The notes beneath the pieces were generated by a model, which was not told the DNA's origin, ran no database searches, and saw only the letters and a program-made list of their open reading frames with translations. This document shows, one piece after another, positions 8,126-16,916 of a stretch of DNA of 64,000 nt. Each line of letters begins with the position of its first letter. Within the stretch, counting starts at the first letter, position 1. The position numbers were made by a program, and so were the translations under genes. The DNA is from Lachnoclostridium phytofermentans ISDg (lineage in GTDB: Bacteria; Bacillota; Clostridia; Lachnospirales; Lachnospiraceae): assembly GCF_000018685.1 (NCBI RefSeq), contig NC_010001.1, positions 946,001-1,010,000 on the forward strand, written 5' to 3'.

Positions 8126-8184
8126 CAACCTAATGAGTAGGCATGTTTTCATGTGTGAATAAATTTCGAAATTTTATAGTTTCA

Positions 8185-8205
8185 ACTTACATAATTATGG
8201 TAAGT
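8185..8205. promoter_or_regulatory. Inverted repeat in the pyk promoter region
   Basis: ACTTAC (8185-8190) and GTAAGT (8200-8205) form a 6-bp inverted repeat with a 9-base centre, about 70 bases before the pyk start. It is a plausible operator. No regulator is assigned. Confidence 0.35.
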
Positions 8206-8273
8206 ATTATATAATATAAAATGTTTTTAATTAAATTGCGTAGTTCGCTTAACAGAAGAGATGGAGGATTATG

Positions 8274-10016
8274 ATGAGGAAAACAAAAATTGTTTGTACC
8301 TTAGGCCCGGCAACCGAAGATGATGCTGTATTGCGTCAGCTGATGATTGAGGGGATGGATGTAGCCAGATTTAATTTCTCGCATGGTGATTATGAACAGC
8401 ATACAAGAAATTATGAACGTATTCGCCGACTTAGTGCGGAATTGAAATTACCGATTGCTACGTTACTTGATACCAAAGGACCAGAAATCCGTATTGGTAC
8501 ATTTGAAAACGGAAAAATTGAATTAAAAAAGGGTCAAATCTTTACCCTAACAACAAATGATATTGTTGGAGATGAAACACAGGTTTCAATTACATATAAA
8601 AACTTAATACGTGACATAAAAAATGGAGTTAAAATACTGATTGATGATGGTCTTATAGAGCTTAAAGTATTTAATATCACTGATACAGATATTATTTGTG
8701 AAGTTCTAAATGGTGGTATGATTTCAAATCATAAGGGTGTAAATGTACCTGGAGTTGAATTATCCATGCCTTTTATTAGTAAACGTGATTATGAGGATAT
8801 CGTATTTGGTATTGGGCAGGGTTTTGACTTTATTGCAGCTTCGTTTACAAGATGTGCAGATGACATAATCCAGATACGTAAAATATTGAATGAGTATAAC
8901 TGTAATACAGTCAATATAATTGCAAAAATTGAAAATTTACAAGGTGTAAACAATATTGATGAGATAATTCGTGTGTCTGATGGTATTATGGTTGCCCGTG
9001 GTGACATGGGTGTTGAAATTCCGTTAGAAGAAGTTCCTGTCATTCAAAAAATGATTATTAAAAAGGTTTACAATGCAGAGAAGCAAGTAATCACAGCGAC
9101 TCAGATGCTTGATTCTATGATGAAGAATCCAAGACCAACAAGAGCTGAGGCGACGGATGTTGCGAATGCTATTTACGATGGAACTAGTGCCATTATGCTT
9201 TCCGGTGAAACAGCAGCAGGTTTATATCCTGTTGAGGCATTAAGGACAATGGTTAAAATCGCAAAGCGAACCGAAGCAGATATCGATTATACATCACGAT
9301 TTAGAAAGAGAGATAGTCTTACGAATCCGGATGTCACCAATGCAATCTCACATGCGACCGTTACAACAGCGATAGACCTTAATGCAGCTGCGATAATAAC
9401 CGTAACAAAATCCGGTAAAACTGCAAGAATGATTTCAAAGTATCGTCCACCAAGTTCTATCATTGCATGTACCACCTACGAACATATATGCCGTCAGATG
9501 AATCTTTCCTGGGGTGTTGTACCGTTGTTAATCGAAGAGGAAGTGGATGCAAATACATTGTTTGAACATGCGGTGGAAGCAGCAGAAAAGGCAGGTTTTG
9601 TTAAGTCAGGTGAATTAGCTGTTATCACTGCTGGAGTACCACTTGGAATTTCCGGTACTACCAATCTTATCAAGGTTCAAGTCGTAGGTCATATCTTAGT
9701 AAAAGGAAGAGGCTTAATTGACCGTGAGGTATGCTCAAGTCTTTGCGTATGTAATGATACTGAGGAATTAAGAGAAACTTTTAAGCCAGGGGATATTATC
9801 GTTGTGAAAGAAACCAATAACGAGATGATGGAGCAATTAAAACAAGCAGCTGGTATTATTGTTGAGCAGGAGGGGATTAATTCCCATGCTTCAATCGTTG
9901 GGTTAAGCCTTGATATTCCAGTAATTCTTGGTGCTGAAAATGCAACAAAGATATTACGTACTGGTTCAATCGTAACACTAGATGGTAAAGAAGGGAATGT
10001 ATCTGGTAATCGATAA
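8274..10016 (+). CDS. pyk: Pyruvate kinase with C-terminal PEP-utiliser domain
   Basis: A 580-residue enzyme that converts PEP and ADP to pyruvate and ATP, the last step of glycolysis. The start at 8274 gives the family N-terminus MRKTKIVCTLGPATED and better spacing from GGAGG than the ATG at 8271. Visible motifs are RFNFSHG, the DTKGPEIR metal/phosphate segment, the catalytic IAKIEN lysine region, MVARGDMGVE, and ATQMLDSM. After the alpha/beta domain (about 360-470) an extra PEP-utiliser swivel domain carries EGINSHASIVG with the His equivalent near residue 538, as in Bacillus-type enzymes. A terminator follows immediately, so it is monocistronic. Confidence 0.96.
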   Translation: MRKTKIVCTLGPATEDDAVLRQLMIEGMDVARFNFSHGDYEQHTRNYERIRRLSAELKLPIATLLDTKGPEIRIGTFENGKIELKKGQIFTLTTNDIVGDETQVSITYKNLIRDIKNGVKILIDDGLIELKVFNITDTDIICEVLNGGMISNHKGVNVPGVELSMPFISKRDYEDIVFGIGQGFDFIAASFTRCADDIIQIRKILNEYNCNTVNIIAKIENLQGVNNIDEIIRVSDGIMVARGDMGVEIPLEEVPVIQKMIIKKVYNAEKQVITATQMLDSMMKNPRPTRAEATDVANAIYDGTSAIMLSGETAAGLYPVEALRTMVKIAKRTEADIDYTSRFRKRDSLTNPDVTNAISHATVTTAIDLNAAAIITVTKSGKTARMISKYRPPSSIIACTTYEHICRQMNLSWGVVPLLIEEEVDANTLFEHAVEAAEKAGFVKSGELAVITAGVPLGISGTTNLIKVQVVGHILVKGRGLIDREVCSSLCVCNDTEELRETFKPGDIIVVKETNNEMMEQLKQAAGIIVEQEGINSHASIVGLSLDIPVILGAENATKILRTGSIVTLDGKEGNVSGNR

Positions 10017-10058
10017 TTAAACTTACTTTGGTAAATAAAATTATATAGTATGATAAGT

Positions 10059-10114
10059 AAAGGGGCTTCTAAAAATTAGATGAGTAATCATCTATGAGAA
10101 AAAGCTCCTTTTTG
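10059..10114 (+). terminator. Terminator after pyk
   Basis: AAAGGGGCTT (10059-10068) pairs with AAGCTCCTTT (10102-10111), enclosing a TAGATGA/TCATCTA stem, and is followed by a T-run. Confidence 0.8.
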
Positions 10115-10126
10115 CCTTAAATGAAC

Positions 10127-10177
10127 AAGGGAACCTCGCTCTATAGCTATGAATCAGCTATTTTGCGACGTTCCCTT
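10127..10177 (-). terminator. Hairpin downstream of the response-regulator gene
   Basis: AAGGGAAC (10128-10135) pairs with GTTCCCTT (10169-10176), and an inner ATAGCT/AGCTAT stem is present. It sits where minus-strand transcription of the two-component genes should end. The T-tract is weak. Confidence 0.5.
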
Positions 10178-10206
10178 AGTTTCAAAGAAGCGTACTTTTT
10201 CTTGTC

Positions 10207-10944
10207 TTAACTATCTATAGTTTCGTCTTCAGTAGTTTGCATCGGCTCTTCATCAATCATACGATATCCGATTCCTACCTCAGTAAAGATATATTGTGGA
10301 TCTGCAGGATTTGCCTCAATTTTTCTACGGATGTTAGCCATATTTACTCTAAGAATCTGGTTATTTCGATCTGCATAGGGTCCCCATATCTTTGTAATAA
10401 TGGAATCATAGGTCATAACTCTTCCAGAATTGTTAGCAAGCAAAGAAACAAGTTTAAATTCTATCTGTGTTAAATGTACATCTTTTCCTCCGACCATTAC
10501 AATGTGCTTATTAAAGTCAATTACGAAATCTTTGGCGCGAAAGATAGATGGCGGAAAATTCTTACCAGATTCCAAACTTGCATTATGACGTAGAGCGGTA
10601 CGGATACGTGCTAGTAATTCTGAGGTACCAAAAGGCTTCGTAATATAATCATCCGCACCTAAATCAAGAGCTTGAACTTTTTCCTTTTCTTGAGTCCGTG
10701 CTGAAATAACAATAATTGGAATAGTTGACCAAGAGCGAATCTTCGATATAATCTCCATTCCGTCGATATCTGGTAAGCCTAAATCCAGTAGGATTAAATC
10801 TGGACAGTGGGATGTGATGATAGATAGACCCTCTGCACCAGTAAAGCTTTTTAGTACCCTATAATCATAAGCATTTAAATTCGTTGCTATAAAGTTACAA
10901 ATATTTTGTTCATCTTCGATAATCAAGATGGTAGTATTCTTCAT
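10207..10944 (-). CDS. OmpR-family response regulator (KdpE-like)
   Basis: A 245-residue response regulator: receiver domain with acidic pocket IIEDEQN, phosphoacceptor Asp54 in ILLDLGLPD, the PIIVISAR switch Ser/Thr region and the KPFG lysine. It is followed by a winged-helix DNA-binding domain ending in a YIFTEVGIGYRM motif. The LLDLGLPD, LGADDYITKPFG and GIGYRM segments are those of KdpE. It lies 81 bases downstream of a histidine kinase with KdpD-type membrane and kinase domains. KdpE normally activates the kdpFABC potassium pump, but no kdp structural genes are in this window, so its regulon here is open. Confidence 0.88.
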   Translation of the reverse strand: MKNTTILIIEDEQNICNFIATNLNAYDYRVLKSFTGAEGLSIITSHCPDLILLDLGLPDIDGMEIISKIRSWSTIPIIVISARTQEKEKVQALDLGADDYITKPFGTSELLARIRTALRHNASLESGKNFPPSIFRAKDFVIDFNKHIVMVGGKDVHLTQIEFKLVSLLANNSGRVMTYDSIITKIWGPYADRNNQILRVNMANIRRKIEANPADPQYIFTEVGIGYRMIDEEPMQTTEDETIDS

Positions 10945-11025
10945 GTAATACCCTCCTTACTCGTTTTAATCCTATTGAGTTTTCCAAAATGACAATAGAA
11001 TCTTCTTCCTTTGTTATTCACCTGT

Positions 11026-12054
11026 TTAATCCAGTGGCAAAGTAAAAGTAAAACTAGCACCATTTGAGTGATTGCTTGCCTCGATTACCCCTCCGTGTGC
11101 TCTGATTATGGTTTTACATATGGATAACCCAATACCCATCCCTTTGGTGGAATCACTGCTTGTGTTTTTTGTTGCAGTGTTTCCCTCAAAAAAATTATAA
11201 ATCGTATCTTTGTTTATACCAACTCCATAATCCATAATGGAAAAGCGTACAAAGTTTGGTTCTTTTGTAACAGTTAATTCTATCGGTTTTTTACTCTTAG
11301 AGTATTTATAGGCATTTTCAAGCAAATTAATCATAACTTGCTCTATCAGCGTTGCATCCATTGGTACCATTAGAAATTCATCTGGTGTTTTAACTAGAAT
11401 TTTGGCATTCGGATAACGTTTTTTTAGACGCATGACTGCCTCTGAGACAACTTCTTCTACAGGTTCGCTAACTTTCGTAACAGTAGTATTATTACTGTGA
11501 ATACGAGTAACGGATAGAAGATTTTCTACCATATGAAGTAGCCAATTGGAATCTTCATGAATGTGGAGAATAAGTTCATCTTTCTCTTCTTCGGTAAGAT
11601 TATCCTTCATCTCAATGTAAGTAGCACTTGCACCAATCATACCTGTTAAAGGAGTTCGAAGATCGTGAGAAATTGCGCGTAAGAGATTAGCACGCATTTT
11701 TTCCTTTTCAGCATCAGCATTTAAACGTTGATGCGCTTGTAAATTTACAACGGTAGTGCTTGTAATAAATGAGATTGCAAGCATACCAAGGAAAGTGATT
11801 GGATAACCTGTCCTAGTGAAATCTAATTCTAGGTAAGGAAAAGTAAAGAAATAGTTTACCCCAATGACACCTACAGCAGAACCAATAACACCATAACGAT
11901 ATCCCTCGGTATATTTGGTTATTAAAACTATGGAAAGCATATAAACAATTGCAATGTTTGCTGTATTATTTGTAATTAAATGAAACAATAATGAGCAAAG
12001 GGTAGCGATAGCTAGAAATACAATTGTTTTTAGCCAATCTGGTAAATGCTTCAT
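11026..12054 (-). CDS. Short KdpD-like sensor histidine kinase lacking the N-terminal KdpD and USP domains
   Basis: A 342-residue kinase that corresponds only to the C-terminal part of KdpD. It has a DUF4118 four-helix membrane region (residues 8-105, including VIGSAVGVIGVNYFFTFP), then a HisKA box RAISHDLRTPLTG with His130, and an HATPase domain with N, G1 and G2 boxes (LLENAYKYSK, FSIMDYGVGI, MGIGLSICK). Full-length KdpD is about 900 residues. The ATG at 12054 has an AGGAGG site, so the protein looks complete rather than broken. It pairs with the KdpE-like regulator immediately downstream. Without the N-terminal sensor domain it may respond to a signal other than low potassium. Confidence 0.88.
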   Translation of the reverse strand: MKHLPDWLKTIVFLAIATLCSLLFHLITNNTANIAIVYMLSIVLITKYTEGYRYGVIGSAVGVIGVNYFFTFPYLELDFTRTGYPITFLGMLAISFITSTTVVNLQAHQRLNADAEKEKMRANLLRAISHDLRTPLTGMIGASATYIEMKDNLTEEEKDELILHIHEDSNWLLHMVENLLSVTRIHSNNTTVTKVSEPVEEVVSEAVMRLKKRYPNAKILVKTPDEFLMVPMDATLIEQVMINLLENAYKYSKSKKPIELTVTKEPNFVRFSIMDYGVGINKDTIYNFFEGNTATKNTSSDSTKGMGIGLSICKTIIRAHGGVIEASNHSNGASFTFTLPLD

Positions 12055-12310
12055 TTTATCCTCCTGTGTGATTTGTTTATTAGCACATAAGTTTCTAGGA
12101 AAATCCTTTTCTCTTAATGCACTTTAATCGACACATATTACTAGTGTTAGGGTATAACATAATATGGGAACAATCAAGTGTTACTTTAAGAATTTAAAAG
12201 TATTCGTACAGATGACCTATCTGTCAGACTTTTTCACAATCTTTTATACTTATCGTGCAGAATGTTCATAAAAGAAGTATAATAGAAAAAACACAGAAGC
12301 GCTAGGGGGA

Positions 12311-12370
12311 GTGTGAAAAGAATTTCTAAGGCACCAAAAAACGCTGCCTAAGAAATTCTAAAATTCACAC
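12311..12370 (+). promoter_or_regulatory. Long imperfect hairpin upstream of the ATPase-nuclease gene
   Basis: The arm starting GTGTGAA (12311) and running to TAAGGCA (12333) pairs with the arm from TGCCTAAG (12345) to TTCACAC (12370). The core AGAATTTCT/AGAAATTCT is perfect. It ends about 50 bases before the start codon of the next gene and has no T-run, so it is either an attenuator-like leader or a small palindromic insertion. The flank TTCACACGG...GGCATGTTT is shared with 8084-8140. Confidence 0.5.
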
Positions 12371-12421
12371 GGCTTACTACTGAGCAGGCATGTTTGGAAG
12401 TATGAAAGATTGGAGTTGTTT

Positions 12422-14350
12422 ATGCAGATTAAAGAAATTTCTATTAAAAATTTTAAATCAATACGAAAACTTCAAATGACCAATATTGAAAAAGCTTTTA
12501 TTATCGTGGGAAAAAACAGTACAGGTAAAACGGTTATTTTGGATGCTATTTTGGCTGTCTCTGGAATCTATCAGATAAAGCCTTCCGATTTTATTGTATC
12601 AGATGGAAATATCAGAATAGACATCTCTTATGTGGTAACCAAAGAGGATCTAAAATCATTTCATGACCGTGGCTTAATAAGCAAATATAAAAGATATGAC
12701 TCTTGGTATAATGATTTTTGCAAAAAAGTTCCTAGTTTTCAGCCTTTAGAGGAGGAAGATAGTTTTCGTCTATTTGTTAGTTTTACTGCAAATAAGGGAG
12801 GAATTGTGCGTTATGGAGATGGAATTTCAAAGCACAATCCTCATCTAATCAAGATTTTACCAAAGATACATTATATCGATCATAAAAGAAATATTGAAGG
12901 GATTCAAAGAGATATCCTCCTTGCCCAAGGACAGGATGCTATTGTAAGCCTTAGAGATAATGTTTGTATGTTTGATAGTGCAAAGAAATGTGTGAATTGT
13001 TTTCAATGTATAGGCATTATTGAGAAAAAGAAGCCAGAAGAGCTAAGTATCTTTGAAGTAGCAAAATTATTGGAATATAAACTTTATCATCGGAATTTAG
13101 ATTCCTTTGTAGAGAAAGTTAATGATTGCTTTCGCAGAAATAATGAGCGAGCTCAATCAATTCGTTATGATATGAATTTTAATATCGATGAAATCTTTCA
13201 GATGAATACAGTTGTATTAAATCACGAGCGAAATACGGTTGGACCATTGTCTACGATGAGTGAAGGTACGAAAAGTATCTATATCTTATCTTTATTAGAA
13301 GCTTATATTGCAGAGCAAAATAGTATACCAAGTATTATCATGATGGAAGATCCAGAGGCTTATTTGCACCCTCAACTTCAAAAAAGTGCCAGCGAAATTC
13401 TTTATCGATTATCGAAAAAAAATCAAGTAATATTCTCAACCCATTCTCCTAATCTGTTGTTTACGTTTAATTCTAGGCAGATTAAGCAGGTCATATTGGA
13501 TGAAAACTATGATACTACTGTAAAAGAGGATACGGATATTGATGAAATCTTAAATGATTTGGGATATTCAGCAAACGATTTAATGAACGTAAGCTTTGTT
13601 TTCATTGTAGAAGGCAAGCAAGATAGCAGTAGACTTCCGTTGTTACTAAATAAATACTATTCTGAGATTTTTGATGAGAATGGGTTACCAAAACGAGTAG
13701 CTATTATTGCAACCAATAGTTGTACCAATATAAAGACCTATGCCAATTTAAAATACATTAATAAACTATACCTTAAGGATCAGTTTATGATGATACGAGA
13801 TGGCGATGGGCTTAATCCGAAGGAATTAAAAGCGCAGTTATGCAATTATTACCGAAGCAGGGGAAGGGAAGATATTGATATTCTTCCTCGAGTGAGAGAA
13901 CGAAATGTATTGATTTTAAAGTACTATTCCTTTGAAAATTATTTTTTAGAACCTTCTATTATGTCAGCAATTGGTGTTGTAGAAAGTGAGGACGCATTCT
14001 ATCAGACACTTTTTGAAAAGTATAAGGAATATTTGTACCGACTATCTAGTGTAAAGAATATGACAGAAAAAACTGGATGTAAGATTAAAACCAAAGACGA
14101 TTTAAAACTAAATTTTGAGTTGATTAAAATCTACGTACGTGGCCATAATCTGTTTGATATCTACTATGGACGATATAAAGGAGATGCATTAACAGAGATA
14201 CTAAGGCGTTATATTGAACTAGCTCCTAGAGAAACATTTGCAGATATTTTAGATGCTATTGATCAGTTTTTATTTTTTGAAAGTAAGGTTACTAGTGCTA
14301 AAATCACGGAGGGGGAAGAAAAAGATAATTCAAATAAGTTAAATAATTAA
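12422..14350 (+). CDS. OLD-type ATPase with C-terminal TOPRIM nuclease domain (possible anti-phage effector)
   Basis: A 642-residue protein starting at ATG 12422 (GGAG six bases before); a TTG at 12410 is the alternative. The N-terminal ABC-like ATPase has Walker A GKNSTGKT (30-37), a signature-like LSTMSEGTKS, Walker B IIMMEDPEA (Glu308, Asp309) and H-loop STHS (His340). A cysteine cluster at 181, 189, 192 and 195 interrupts the ATPase and looks zinc-binding. After residue 390 a TOPRIM fold follows: IVEGKQD (Glu396, Asp400) and IRDGD (Asp459, Asp461), then YSFENYFLEP, reminiscent of DUF4435. The architecture matches OLD nucleases or a fused PARIS AriA-AriB. No helicase partner is adjacent. 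A defence role is inference. Confidence 0.78.
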   Translation: MQIKEISIKNFKSIRKLQMTNIEKAFIIVGKNSTGKTVILDAILAVSGIYQIKPSDFIVSDGNIRIDISYVVTKEDLKSFHDRGLISKYKRYDSWYNDFCKKVPSFQPLEEEDSFRLFVSFTANKGGIVRYGDGISKHNPHLIKILPKIHYIDHKRNIEGIQRDILLAQGQDAIVSLRDNVCMFDSAKKCVNCFQCIGIIEKKKPEELSIFEVAKLLEYKLYHRNLDSFVEKVNDCFRRNNERAQSIRYDMNFNIDEIFQMNTVVLNHERNTVGPLSTMSEGTKSIYILSLLEAYIAEQNSIPSIIMMEDPEAYLHPQLQKSASEILYRLSKKNQVIFSTHSPNLLFTFNSRQIKQVILDENYDTTVKEDTDIDEILNDLGYSANDLMNVSFVFIVEGKQDSSRLPLLLNKYYSEIFDENGLPKRVAIIATNSCTNIKTYANLKYINKLYLKDQFMMIRDGDGLNPKELKAQLCNYYRSRGREDIDILPRVRERNVLILKYYSFENYFLEPSIMSAIGVVESEDAFYQTLFEKYKEYLYRLSSVKNMTEKTGCKIKTKDDLKLNFELIKIYVRGHNLFDIYYGRYKGDALTEILRRYIELAPRETFADILDAIDQFLFFESKVTSAKITEGEEKDNSNKLNN

Positions 14351-14532
14351 TTAAAGGAATGACCTGTGAAAGAAAAGGAAAAGAAATAATAATAATTTGA
14401 AATAGGAAATGGAAAAGAAATAAAAATGAAATTGTTTAAATTAAAAGAAATAGAAAAGAAAAGGAGAAAGCATAGGAGTAATAAGTTTGCATATTATCTA
14501 ACTAACAGTATTGAAAAGATAAGGTTATAACT

Positions 14533-15483
14533 ATGGAGAAGAATTGCGTTAACACAAGTAGAGAGCATTTAATTTTTCCCGACCAACTAAAAAGAGGAGA
14601 TACCATTGGACTTGTTTGTCCTTCTTCTCCTACCACGAAAGAAAAGGTTGTGAAAAGTGTTGAATTTATGCAAGATCTCGGATTTGATGTTAAGTTAGGT
14701 AGGAGTTGTTGGTGTGAGTTAAACGGCTACCTTGCAGGTGATGCTTGTCTACGGGCAGAGGATATCAATCGAATGTTTGCAGATGATACGGTAAAAGCTA
14801 TTTTCTGTATTCGAGGTGGATATGGTAGTAGCCAAATCATGAATCTTTTAAATTATGATATGATTAGGAAACATCCTAAAATATTTGTTGGTTATAGTGA
14901 TATTACAAATTTGTTATCCGCATTCTTTCAGTTATGTGGATTCATCACCTTTCATGGTCCTATGGTAGCATCTAATTTCTTGCAGCATTTTGATCCTTAT
15001 ACCGAAGAGTCGTTATGGAGAGCGTTATTTATGGGAGAGTCACTTACCTTTCAAAATCCTAAGGGAAGGGAACTTACAGTAGTGAGGGAAGGCTGTGCTG
15101 AAGGACTCTTAGTTGGTGGGAATTTATCTTTAATAACTAGTCAGATTGGAACATTTTATGCACCTGACTTTCGAGGAAAGATTTTATTTCTTGAAGAAGT
15201 TGGGGAGACGGTTCCAAGAATTGGACGTATGCTTGATCAACTTTGGCTAACTGGTATTATAGGGCAGATTAAAGGAGTTTTATTGGGTGATTTTACAGAT
15301 TGCACGAATCCATACGATAGTAAATATGGTGTTGATGAACTATTTCAAGACTTCTTTTGTCAGTTTAAGAAGCCAGTCTTATCGAATTTAGCATGTGGAC
15401 ATAGTTTTCCTACAGCGACGTTACCGATTGGAACGTTTTGCACGATGGATACCAATCTTAAACAAATCTGTTTTTATCGATAG
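14533..15483 (+). CDS. LD-carboxypeptidase, peptidase family S66
   Basis: A 316-residue cytoplasmic enzyme of the LdcA/MccF family. The nucleophile Ser122 sits in the conserved VGYSDITNL. The IRGGYGSSQI motif precedes it, and the C-terminal LEEVGE glutamate and CGHSFP histidine complete the Ser-Glu-His set. LdcA removes the terminal D-alanine from tetrapeptide muropeptides for cell-wall recycling; MccF-type relatives cleave microcin-like acyl-adenylates. No microcin genes are near, so wall recycling is more likely. The upstream 180 bases are strikingly purine-rich (GAAAAGGAAAAG-type), without a clear hairpin. Confidence 0.9.
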   Translation: MEKNCVNTSREHLIFPDQLKRGDTIGLVCPSSPTTKEKVVKSVEFMQDLGFDVKLGRSCWCELNGYLAGDACLRAEDINRMFADDTVKAIFCIRGGYGSSQIMNLLNYDMIRKHPKIFVGYSDITNLLSAFFQLCGFITFHGPMVASNFLQHFDPYTEESLWRALFMGESLTFQNPKGRELTVVREGCAEGLLVGGNLSLITSQIGTFYAPDFRGKILFLEEVGETVPRIGRMLDQLWLTGIIGQIKGVLLGDFTDCTNPYDSKYGVDELFQDFFCQFKKPVLSNLACGHSFPTATLPIGTFCTMDTNLKQICFYR

Positions 15484-15631
15484 TTTTAGACGAAAAGTTA
15501 AGAAAATAGTGGGAATAACAAAATTTCTTACGTATTGTGTATGCAACAATTGCAAAAATGATTATATTATGGTATATTTGAATTACCAAAATATTACAAT
15601 TACTTTTGCAATGAAGAAGGAGGTATTATTC

Positions 15632-16723
15632 TTGATTACCGATGCAACGCAATCCGAGAAAATGATACACATTCCTATCACACAAGTAGTGCCAGGCATG
15701 GTTATAGCTCGTGATATTTACTCACGCAATGACCAGTTAATATTGGTTAAGGGTACCAAGTTACTACCAAATATGATTGCTAAGATGATGTTCTATACCA
15801 TTGAAAGTATTTTTATTTACAAGAGCGAAGAAGATATATATTCTGATTCAAGTTATTATAATCGAATTAAGCAGAGTGAGGACTTTAAGAATTTTAAACA
15901 GACCTATGATGACGCTATGATGGAAATCAAAGATTCTGTAAATCTGTTATTGCAATACAGCAACCAGGTACCAGAACAGCAGTTGTTACATAAAGTCGAG
16001 AAGATTATACGCACGAGTAAGAACAAATTTCATCTGCTTGAGATGATATACTGTATTCATGAACATGATGATTTAACATTTATACATTCCATCAATGTGG
16101 CATTAATTTGCCATGTATTTGGTGAATGGTTGCAAATTCCCCCACATGAGGTTAAAATTCTAACCATATGCGGATTGTTGCATGACGTTGGAAAATTAGT
16201 AATTCCAAAAGAAATCTTAAATAAACCAGGTCCTTTAACAAAAGAGGAGTACGAGATTGTAAAAGATCATCCAGAACAAGGTTATCTTTTGCTGCTAAAT
16301 CATAAGATGGATGAGCGAATTCGTTTGGCTGCATTAGAACATCATGAACGTTATGACGGAAACGGGTATCCTTTATGTAAATATGGAAATGATATTCATC
16401 CGTTTTCCATGATTGTCGCAATTGCTGATGTATATGATGCAATGACGAGTAGACGGGTGTATCGAGGAGCAATCTGTCCGTTTGATGTAATAAAATTATT
16501 TGAAGAAGAAGGAAAGCAACAGTACGATGTAAAATACTTGATTCCACTGATTCAAAAGATAGCTGAAATTTATATTAACCATACTGTGAAACTAAGTAAC
16601 AATCAAAAAGGAGAAATCATTCTACTTAACAAAGATAGTTTATCAAGACCTGTAATTAAGGTTGATAATGAGTTTATTGATTTATCGAAGCATAAAGATT
16701 TACGAATTGAAGCAGTGATTTAG
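15632..16723 (+). CDS. HD-GYP domain protein, probable cyclic-di-GMP phosphodiesterase
   Basis: A start at TTG 15632, seven bases after AAGGAGGT, gives a 363-residue protein; the frame is open further upstream but would run into the preceding gene. Residues 1-70 form a small N-terminal domain (DUF3391-like region, PGMVIARDIY). The HD-GYP domain has GLLHDVGK (His184, Asp185), DHPEQGY, and EHHERYDGNGYP (His237, His238, GYP 245-247). All metal-binding and GYP residues are present, so hydrolysis of c-di-GMP is expected. The C-terminal 50 residues are unassigned. No GGDEF gene is nearby. Confidence 0.9.
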   Translation: MITDATQSEKMIHIPITQVVPGMVIARDIYSRNDQLILVKGTKLLPNMIAKMMFYTIESIFIYKSEEDIYSDSSYYNRIKQSEDFKNFKQTYDDAMMEIKDSVNLLLQYSNQVPEQQLLHKVEKIIRTSKNKFHLLEMIYCIHEHDDLTFIHSINVALICHVFGEWLQIPPHEVKILTICGLLHDVGKLVIPKEILNKPGPLTKEEYEIVKDHPEQGYLLLLNHKMDERIRLAALEHHERYDGNGYPLCKYGNDIHPFSMIVAIADVYDAMTSRRVYRGAICPFDVIKLFEEEGKQQYDVKYLIPLIQKIAEIYINHTVKLSNNQKGEIILLNKDSLSRPVIKVDNEFIDLSKHKDLRIEAVI

Positions 16724-16916
16724 TTAGTGTAAAATAAAGCTGTTTAACTGTAAGTTTATTTGTATGCAAATAAAAGGAATTTATTTACTTTGTATTTAAA
16801 AGTAATACAAAAGGTATTATCCTACTTTATTTTTTTATGCAATAGGTATAAAATAAAAGTCATTTTTCCTACTTTTTATTTCTGCATACTAAAAGTTACT
16901 GTATAAGGAGAATATT

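Noticed and set aside
7952..8152. Minus-strand open frame of 66 codons between the Crp/Fnr gene and pyk
   Set aside because: It runs through the dispersed repeat, has no ribosome-binding site and no family resemblance; explained by the repeat.
14351..14532. Purine-rich GAAAAGGAAAAG tract before the LD-carboxypeptidase gene considered as a coding or repeat element
   Set aside because: Irregular composition bias without a fixed unit, hairpin or open frame with an RBS.
15395..15631. N-terminal extension of the HD-GYP frame
   Set aside because: It overlaps the LD-carboxypeptidase gene and has no RBS, whereas TTG 15632 has an excellent one.
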